A stretch of DNA of 64,000 nucleotides, taken from the NCBI GenBank assembly GCA_963748095.1, contig CAVVIO010000008.1:1-64000 (forward strand), in the 5' to 3' direction. Position 1 is the stretch's first letter. Each line of letters begins with the position of its first letter. The position numbers and the translations under genes are program-made. The notes below the pieces were generated by a model, which made no database searches, was not told the origin of the DNA, and worked only from the letters and a program-made list of their open reading frames with translations. This DNA comes from CAVVIO01 sp963748095. GTDB taxonomy: Bacteria; Bacteroidota; Bacteroidia; Bacteroidales; UBA10428. Positions 58,236 to 64,000 of the stretch are shown one piece after another.

Positions 58236-58991
58236 TTAATCAACTGAAACCTCTTCCTTAAGCCATTCATAGCCTTTGCTTTCCAGTTCGAAGGCTAATT
58301 CTTTACCACCGGATTTTACAATCCTGCCTTTGTAAAGGACGTGTACAAAATCGGGTATAATATAATCCAAAAGCCGCTGATAATGTGTGATAACTATCGT
58401 TGCATTATCTTTGGATTTTAATTTATTAACGCCATTAGCTACTATTTTCAATGCATCAATATCCAGTCCCGAATCTGTTTCATCCAGAATGGATAACTTG
58501 GGCGCTAACATGGCCATCTGGAAAATTTCATTTTTTTTCTTTTCACCTCCTGAGAAACCTTCGTTAACTGAACGGTTGGTAAGACTGGAGTTAAATTCCA
58601 CCAATTCTTTTTTCTCCTGCATTAATTTTAAAAATTCAGAAGCTGAAAGAGGATCCAAATTGTGATATTTCCGTTGCTCATTTACAGCTGTTTTCAGAAA
58701 ATTGACCATACTTACACCCGGAATTTCTACCGGGTACTGAAAACCTAGGAATAATCCCTGCTTTGCCCTGTCTTCCGGAGTCATGTCAAATAAATTTTTA
58801 TCCATGAATGTTACCGAACCTTTGGTAACTTCAAATATTTCTCTTCCGGCAAGGGTAGAGGCCAGTGTACTTTTTCCGGAACCGTTTGGTCCCATGATAG
58901 CATGCACTTCCCCGGGTTTCACTTCAAGATCTATTCCTTTTAATATTTCTTTACTATCTATATTTACATGTAAATTTTTAACTATCAACAT
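58236..58991 (-). CDS. sufC: Fe-S assembly ATPase SufC
   Basis: 251 residues; ABC-type ATPase driving SufBCD. Walker A is MGPNGSGKST, the signature is GFSGGEKKKNEIFQM, and Walker B is LSILDETDSGLDIDAL. The residues TDSGLD are the SufC-specific form of the D-loop area. It sits between sufB (26-base gap) and sufD (11-base gap). Confidence 0.98.
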   Translation of the reverse strand: MLIVKNLHVNIDSKEILKGIDLEVKPGEVHAIMGPNGSGKSTLASTLAGREIFEVTKGSVTFMDKNLFDMTPEDRAKQGLFLGFQYPVEIPGVSMVNFLKTAVNEQRKYHNLDPLSASEFLKLMQEKKELVEFNSSLTNRSVNEGFSGGEKKKNEIFQMAMLAPKLSILDETDSGLDIDALKIVANGVNKLKSKDNATIVITHYQRLLDYIIPDFVHVLYKGRIVKSGGKELAFELESKGYEWLKEEVSVD

Positions 58992-59017
58992 CTTATATCG
59001 TACTTTTTAAATTAAAA

Positions 59018-60466
59018 TTAACCTACACTCCCTTCAAGGCTTATCTGCAATAACTTTTGTGCTTCTACAGCAAACTCCATCGGTAGCTTATTTAATACTT
59101 CTTTGGCATAACCATTTATGATCAGCCCGATGGCTGTTTCTGTATCGATCCCTCGCTGGTTACAATAAAATATCTGATCTTCCCCTATTTTGGAGGTAGT
59201 AGCTTCATGTTCAATAATAGCTGTGTCGTTATCCACTTCAAGATAAGGGAAAGTATGTGCTCCACATTTATCTCCCAGTAATAATGAATCGCATTGCGAA
59301 AAATTCCGGGCATTGTGTGCATTTTTTGCCACCTTCACACGTCCCCTGTAACTATTCTGACTCACTCCGGCGGATATACCTTTGGAAATGACTGTACTTT
59401 TAGTGTTTTTCCCGATATGAGTCATTTTGGTTCCTGTATCAGCTTGCTGGTGGTTATTGGTTACTGCTACCGAATAAAATTCACCCGTTGAATTATCACC
59501 CCTTAAAATACAACTCGGGTATTTCCAGGTAATAGCCGAACCGGTTTCTACCTGTGTCCACGATATTTTTGAATTATATCCTTTACACAGACCGCGTTTT
59601 GTTACAAAATTAAAAACGCCACCTTTGCCATTTTTATCTCCGGGATACCAATTCTGAACTGTTGAATACTTTACTTCGGCATTGTCCAGGGCTATAATCT
59701 CAACAATGGCGGCATGTAACTGATTTTCATCCCGCATAGGGGCAGTGCATCCCTCCAGGTAACTAACATAACTGTCATCTTCGGCTATGATAAGTGTTCG
59801 TTCGAACTGGCCTGTATTTGCCGCATTTATTCTGAAATAAGTGGAAAGTTCCATCGGACATCTTACTCCTTTTGGAATAAAACAAAACGAACCATCACTG
59901 AAAACTGCCGAATTCAATGCTGCAAAAAAATTGTCCGTATACGGCACAACAGAACCCATATATTTTTTTACCAGTTCCGGATACTTTTGCACGGCTTCAC
60001 TGAATGAACAAAAAATGATACCCAATTCAGCAAGTGATTCCCTGAAAGTCGTCTTAACGGATATGCTATCCATTACAGCATCTACTGCAACTCCCGAAAG
60101 TCTTTTTTGCTCCTCGAGAGGGATTCCCAGTTTTGCAAAAGTTTTCAATAATTCCGGATCTACTTCATCCAGGCTATTCAGACTTACTTTTTGTTTAGGA
60201 GCAGCATAAAAGATAATATCCTGGTAACTTATTTCCGGGATGGTAAGATGCGCCCATTCGGGCATTTTCATTGTCTTCCAGTGACGAAAAGATTTGAGCC
60301 TGAAATCAAGTAAAAATTCCGGTTCATTTTTTTTTGCAGAGATCATTCTGACCACATCCTCATTTAACCCCTTTGGTATAGTATCTATCTCAATATCTGT
60401 GATAAAACCATACTTATAATCATCCTGGGTTACTTCATCCAATATTTTATCTTGATCTAAATTCAT
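59018..60466 (-). CDS. sufB: Fe-S scaffold protein SufB
   Basis: 482 residues; the main scaffold of the SUF system. Family text is continuous: KYGFITDIEIDTIPKGLNED, FFAALNSAVFSDGSFCFIPK, SYLEGCTAPMRDENQLHAA, and near the C-terminus IEHEATTSKIGEDQIFY with QRGIDTETAIG. It is the first gene of sufBCDSE-sufT. The upstream region has a -7 box flanked by ATTCTAA repeats, implying iron or oxidative control. Confidence 0.97.
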   Translation of the reverse strand: MNLDQDKILDEVTQDDYKYGFITDIEIDTIPKGLNEDVVRMISAKKNEPEFLLDFRLKSFRHWKTMKMPEWAHLTIPEISYQDIIFYAAPKQKVSLNSLDEVDPELLKTFAKLGIPLEEQKRLSGVAVDAVMDSISVKTTFRESLAELGIIFCSFSEAVQKYPELVKKYMGSVVPYTDNFFAALNSAVFSDGSFCFIPKGVRCPMELSTYFRINAANTGQFERTLIIAEDDSYVSYLEGCTAPMRDENQLHAAIVEIIALDNAEVKYSTVQNWYPGDKNGKGGVFNFVTKRGLCKGYNSKISWTQVETGSAITWKYPSCILRGDNSTGEFYSVAVTNNHQQADTGTKMTHIGKNTKSTVISKGISAGVSQNSYRGRVKVAKNAHNARNFSQCDSLLLGDKCGAHTFPYLEVDNDTAIIEHEATTSKIGEDQIFYCNQRGIDTETAIGLIINGYAKEVLNKLPMEFAVEAQKLLQISLEGSVG

Positions 60467-60513
60467 AACTTTGCAAAGTTAAAAATTATAAGATTTCGTT
60501 ATCTTATTAGTTT

Positions 60514-60536
60514 TTATTTAGATTTATTCTAAATAA
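60514..60536. promoter_or_regulatory. Perfect 9-5-9 inverted repeat at the suf promoter
   Basis: TTATTTAGA-TTTAT-TCTAAATAA, immediately downstream of the suf -7 box on the minus strand, so it would cover the transcription start. A further half-site, ATTCTAATTAA, lies at 60556-60566 on the other side of the box. Related motifs precede both sod genes. Confidence 0.6.
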
Positions 60537-60539
60537 TGA

Positions 60540-60547
60540 CAAAGATA
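60540..60547 (-). promoter_or_regulatory. -7 box of the suf operon
   Basis: The minus strand reads TATCTTTG (TAnnTTTG), 74 bases before sufB and flanked on both sides by ATTCTAA elements. The -33 element is weak, as expected for a regulated promoter. Confidence 0.45.
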
Positions 60548-60608
60548 CAAAATCTATTCTAATTAATATGGATATTTGCCCTTGAATCAACAGTAAAAAC
60601 AGTATCTA

Positions 60609-61649
60609 ATGACAGATTTTGAACAGGAAACGAATGATATAAAACAGCTAGGAGAATTCGGTTTAATAGAGCATCTAACCAACGGAATAACATTAAAAAA
60701 TGACAGTTCTGTTTATGGTGTGGGAGACGATGCCGCTGTTTTGAATTACAGAGAAAAAGAAATAGTGGTATCTACCGATCTGCTGACTGAAGGAATTCAT
60801 TTTAACCTGATGTATTCTCCCCTGAAACATCTTGGATACAAAGCCGCAACAGTCAATTTTTCTGATATTTATGCCATGAATGCCGTTCCGAAACAACTAT
60901 TAATCTCCCTGGCGCTGTCGGCAAAATTTACTGTTCCAATGATCGATGATTTATACGAAGGGATCAAACTTGCCTGTGAAAAATACGGCGTTGACCTGGT
61001 GGGAGGAGACACCTCTTCTTCTTTAACAGGATTACATATTGCCGTTACTATTATTGGCGAAGCAGAGAAGAACAAACTTGCTTACCGGAACGGAGCTAAA
61101 ATAAACGATCTGATATGTGTTTCCGGCGATCTGGGAAGCGCCTATATGGGACTACAATTGTTGGAAAGAGAAAAGAAAATTTTCGAAGAAGACAATTCGA
61201 TTCAACCTGATTTATCCGGAAGTGATTACATCCTTGAACGACAGCTTAAACCAGAAGCAAGAAAAGATATCTTTGAATTATTGGAAAAAGCCGGAATAAT
61301 CCCAAATGCTATGATTGACATTTCAGACGGCTTGTCGTCTGATCTCTTACATATCTGTAAACAATCTTCTGTAGGTTGCAAACTATACACCGACAAAATA
61401 CCCATTCACGCTGAAACAAAAAGGATGGCCGATGAATTTGAAATGGAACCACTTGTAGCCGCACTTAATGGTGGAGAAGATTACGAACTGCTTTTTACAG
61501 TTCCTGTATCTGAATTTGATAAGCTAAAAACTCAACCGGGTATTTCAATTATTGGTCATATTACCGATCAGAAAGAGGGTTTTCACCTGATCACTCCTAA
61601 TAACGACCAGATAGAATTAAAAGCTCAGGGATGGAACGGCGTTAAGTAA
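60609..61649 (+). CDS. thiL: Thiamine-monophosphate kinase
   Basis: 346 residues; phosphorylates thiamine monophosphate to the active cofactor. Motifs: VYGVGDDAAVLNYREKE, STDLLTEGIHFNLMY, KAATVNFSDIYAMNAVPKQL, LVGGDTSSS, and later MIDISDGLSSDLLHI with LNGGEDYELLFTV. All belong to the PurM/ThiL superfamily with ThiL-type spacing. It is divergent from the suf operon across 142 bases. No TPP riboswitch was seen upstream. Confidence 0.96.
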   Translation: MTDFEQETNDIKQLGEFGLIEHLTNGITLKNDSSVYGVGDDAAVLNYREKEIVVSTDLLTEGIHFNLMYSPLKHLGYKAATVNFSDIYAMNAVPKQLLISLALSAKFTVPMIDDLYEGIKLACEKYGVDLVGGDTSSSLTGLHIAVTIIGEAEKNKLAYRNGAKINDLICVSGDLGSAYMGLQLLEREKKIFEEDNSIQPDLSGSDYILERQLKPEARKDIFELLEKAGIIPNAMIDISDGLSSDLLHICKQSSVGCKLYTDKIPIHAETKRMADEFEMEPLVAALNGGEDYELLFTVPVSEFDKLKTQPGISIIGHITDQKEGFHLITPNNDQIELKAQGWNGVK

Positions 61650-61731
61650 GAAATACATATAACCATCCTTCTTAATTTCTGGAAAAAGAAACCATTACTA
61701 ATACTGTTCCAAACCATAATAAAATTGGAGA

Positions 61732-62517
61732 TTATTTATCGTCGAAATAACCCTTTATAATTCCACGTTTCGAACTACGGACAAACAATATTACCTCGTC
61801 TCTTTCATCGGAAGCAGGCAGGTTGGCCTCGATAAATTCAACAGCATCGGAATTATTTAATCCACGCTGGTAAATAATGCGGTATATTTCCTGTATCTGA
61901 TTAATTTTTTCATTGGAGAAATTTCGTCGGCGTAAACCTATGGAATTAATCCCCACATAAGAAAGCGGATCACGTCCGGCTTTAATATACGGAGGAACGT
62001 CTTTTGCTACTTTACTGGCACCGCTAATCATAGCATGAACACCAATATGCACAAACTGGTGAACAACAGAATGTCCGCTTACAATTGCCCAATCATCAAC
62101 AACCACTTCACCGCCCAATCCTACACTGTTGACAAGTACTACATTATTTCCCACAACACAATCGTGAGCAACGTGTACATAAGCCATAATCAAACAGTTG
62201 TTGCCAACTATAGTCTGTCCTTTCGCTGCCGTACCCCGGTTTATGGTAACACATTCGCGGATAGTAGTATTGTCGCCGATAACAGCAACTGTTTTTTCAC
62301 CTTTGAATTTTAAATCCTGGGGAACTGCAGAAATAACAGCTCCGGGGAAGATTTTGCAATTTTTACCTATCCTGGCTCCTTCCAAAATAGTAACATTGGG
62401 ACCAATTCGGGTTCCTTCTCCAATCTCCACGTCTTTTGCTATTGTCACAAAAGGTTCTATCACCACGTTATCAGCAATTTTTGCCTCAGGGTGAACATAT
62501 GATAATGGTTGATTCAT
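61732..62517 (-). CDS. lpxA: UDP-N-acetylglucosamine acyltransferase LpxA
   Basis: 261 residues; first step of lipid A synthesis in the cytoplasm. The left-handed beta-helix shows hexapeptide repeats (AKIADNVVIEPFVTIAKDVE, RIGPNVTILEGARIGKN). The catalytic histidine is in YVHVAHDCVVGNN, and SGHSVVHQFVHIG and YIKAGRDPLSYVGINSIGL match the family. The C-terminal helical domain starts at about residue 190. It lies 72 bases after lpxC-fabZ on the same strand, the usual order. Confidence 0.97.
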   Translation of the reverse strand: MNQPLSYVHPEAKIADNVVIEPFVTIAKDVEIGEGTRIGPNVTILEGARIGKNCKIFPGAVISAVPQDLKFKGEKTVAVIGDNTTIRECVTINRGTAAKGQTIVGNNCLIMAYVHVAHDCVVGNNVVLVNSVGLGGEVVVDDWAIVSGHSVVHQFVHIGVHAMISGASKVAKDVPPYIKAGRDPLSYVGINSIGLRRRNFSNEKINQIQEIYRIIYQRGLNNSDAVEFIEANLPASDERDEVILFVRSSKRGIIKGYFDDK

Positions 62518-62589
62518 TTTGCAATAAATTTCGTTATCTTACTTATGATAACATTTAAATTGTTGATTTGATTATATTTAAACATTTAA

Positions 62590-63987
62590 TTATTCTCCTT
62601 TACGTGCAAGCTGGGCCATAAATTCACCTTCGATTACCATGTTCTCACCTACGAACATATGACCAACAGTATACGCAACTCCTCTTTTTACCGGTTCTTT
62701 CAAGGTCATTCTTATGTTTAAGGTATCACCAGGAACCACTTTTCTTTTAAATTTGATATTCTCAACTTTCAAAAAATAAAGTACGTAATTTTCCGGATCA
62801 GGAACAAAACTAAGTAATAAAATACCTCCGGTCTGTGCCATTGCTTCAATTTGTAATACCCCGGGCATAATAGGTTCAGCCGGATAGTGTCCCACAAAGA
62901 ATGTTTCATTCATGGTAACATTTTTTATCCCGCAGACTGTCCATTTATCCATGTATGTAATTTTATCTACCAACAGGAAAGGTGGCCGGTGGGGTAATCT
63001 TTTTTGAATTTCAAGAATATCGTAAAGGGGAGGTTTATTAGGGTCATATTCAGGTGGTTGAGGATGCTTTTCCTTAAGTTTAATTTCTTTTCTGATAAGT
63101 TTTGCCAGCTCTGTATTTGCATAGTGTCCCGGTTTGCGCGCCACAACCTTACCTTTTATTGGCCTGCCGACCAATGCAAGGTCGCCTATAACATCCAGTA
63201 ATTTATGCCGTGCCGGTTCATTACTAAAATATAAGTCGAGGTTATTAAGAACACCCTCAGGTTTCACCTTTACTTTTGGCTTATTGAACAATTCTGCCAA
63301 CCGATCTAGTTCTTCCTGCGATACTTTCCGGTCCATAATGATAATAGCATTCTCAAGGTCTCCTCCTTTTATCAGATTGTTCTTCAATAAATATTCAAGT
63401 TCATGCAGAAAAACAAAAGTTCGGCAAGGTGCTATTTCTTTTTCAAATTCACTTATGTCCTTTATCGATGCATACTGATATCCCAAAACTTTTGAGTTAT
63501 AATCGATATGTACGTCTACACTGAATTTATCATCGGGATAAATTGAAATTTCCAGATCATTTTTTTCATCTATAAAGGTGATTTTTTTCTGAATTACCAG
63601 GTAGTTCTTTTCAGCTTCCTGTTCAACAACTCCGGCATTTGATAATGCTTCAAGAAAATATTTTGAGCTGCCATCCAATATAGGCATTTCCGGGCCGTCA
63701 ACTTCAATCAATATATTATCGATCTCTAAACCATATACAGCGGCAAGGGCATGTTCTGTCGTATAGACTTTAACCCCTTCTTCTTCAAGGGTTGTGCCTC
63801 TGTCTGTATGAACCACATGTTCCGCTAATCCGCTAATGGAAGGCTGGTTTTCCAGGTCAACCCGTTTAAAAACATAACCATGATTCTCCGGTGCAGGCTT
63901 AAAAGTTACTTTCACTTGAGCACCGCTGTGCAAACCCTTTCCTGACAAACTTACTGCTTTTTCAATAGTCCTCTGTTTCTCTGCCAT
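62590..63987 (-). CDS. Bifunctional LpxC deacetylase / FabZ dehydratase fusion
   Basis: 465 residues from the Met at 63987 (MAEKQRTIEKAVSLSGKGLH); a Met at 63996 would add three. LpxC fills residues 1-305, with the zinc ligands in VYTTEHALAAVYG and EPARHKLLDVIGDLALVG. FabZ fills about residues 320-465: ILEIQKRLPHRPPFLLVDKI, the catalytic His in FVGHYPAEPIMPGVLQIEAM and Glu in the same motif. LpxC makes the committed deacetylation of lipid A and FabZ makes the acyl chains. The fusion is characteristic of Bacteroidota. lpxD probably lies just beyond the window. Confidence 0.95.
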   Translation of the reverse strand: MAEKQRTIEKAVSLSGKGLHSGAQVKVTFKPAPENHGYVFKRVDLENQPSISGLAEHVVHTDRGTTLEEEGVKVYTTEHALAAVYGLEIDNILIEVDGPEMPILDGSSKYFLEALSNAGVVEQEAEKNYLVIQKKITFIDEKNDLEISIYPDDKFSVDVHIDYNSKVLGYQYASIKDISEFEKEIAPCRTFVFLHELEYLLKNNLIKGGDLENAIIIMDRKVSQEELDRLAELFNKPKVKVKPEGVLNNLDLYFSNEPARHKLLDVIGDLALVGRPIKGKVVARKPGHYANTELAKLIRKEIKLKEKHPQPPEYDPNKPPLYDILEIQKRLPHRPPFLLVDKITYMDKWTVCGIKNVTMNETFFVGHYPAEPIMPGVLQIEAMAQTGGILLLSFVPDPENYVLYFLKVENIKFKRKVVPGDTLNIRMTLKEPVKRGVAYTVGHMFVGENMVIEGEFMAQLARKGE

Positions 63988-64000
63988 AAGGCACATGAAA

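Noticed and set aside
60467..60608. TPP riboswitch upstream of thiL
   Set aside because: No conserved THI-box sequence was found; the region holds the suf promoter and its inverted repeats.

Overview
The window comes from a member of the Bacteroidota, most likely class Bacteroidia. The evidence is a SprA-type type IX secretion (T9SS) translocon, a PorP/SprF protein beside a giant adhesin with a gliding-motility C-terminal domain, an LpxC-FabZ fusion, DUF4249 lipoproteins, STN/carboxypeptidase-regulatory TonB receptors, and promoter boxes of the TTTG / TAnnTTTG type. The DNA is AT-rich and nearly all of it looks like core chromosome. I cannot name the genus.

Layout. 0-16.6 kb, minus strand: tail of gcvH, sprA, ruvA, pdxA, two poorly known genes, a LysM lytic transglycosylase, tatA, rseP, dxr and an M23 peptidase. 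16.6-18.6 kb: an initiator tRNA-fMet gene flanked upstream by two damaged 120-bp copies of itself and downstream by four tandem cassettes, each made of a small GIY-YIG nuclease gene, a 3' tRNA fragment and (three times) a cloned terminator. 18.7-19.5 kb: a small unknown gene and a remnant of the end of rtcB. 19.5-23.1 kb, plus strand: an arginine/agmatine deiminase-type lipoprotein, then an ECF sigma factor, zinc-finger anti-sigma and two CpxP/Spy-like envelope proteins. 23.1-29.1 kb, minus strand: a nucleotide pyrophosphatase-type phosphodiesterase, an Oar-like TonB receptor and waaA. 29.4-31.9 kb: a Mn-type and an Fe-type superoxide dismutase and kdsB. 32-38.7 kb, plus strand: sigma-54 activator, lptE, a TPR protein, secG, groES-groEL and the PPDK regulatory protein. 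38.9-47.2 kb: an STN TonB receptor, two paralogous DUF4249 lipoproteins, an MG2/plug-like protein and a small exported protein. 47.2-54.7 kb, minus strand: PorP/SprF, a 1923-residue T9SS adhesin and a tiny type-A CTD protein. 54.8-60.5 kb: the sufBCDSE operon plus a SufT-like gene. 60.6-64 kb: thiL, lpxA and lpxC-fabZ.

How the genes fit together. Several envelope pathways meet here: lipid A (lpxA, lpxC-fabZ), Kdo (kdsB, waaA), LPS export (lptE), Sec and Tat export (secG, tatA), envelope stress (rseP, ECF module) and T9SS (sprA, porP/sprF, two CTD proteins). The suf operon and both sod genes carry related ATTCTAA inverted repeats upstream, which suggests one iron or redox regulator.

Two things stand out. 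The first is the tRNA-fMet/GIY-YIG array, which looks like a small tRNA-associated selfish cassette that has amplified in place. The second is a set of thirteen apparent single-base frameshifts in eight otherwise well-conserved genes, twelve of the same sign (+1) and six of them at an in-frame CTT codon. Sequencing or assembly error is the simplest explanation, but the pattern deserves a direct check.
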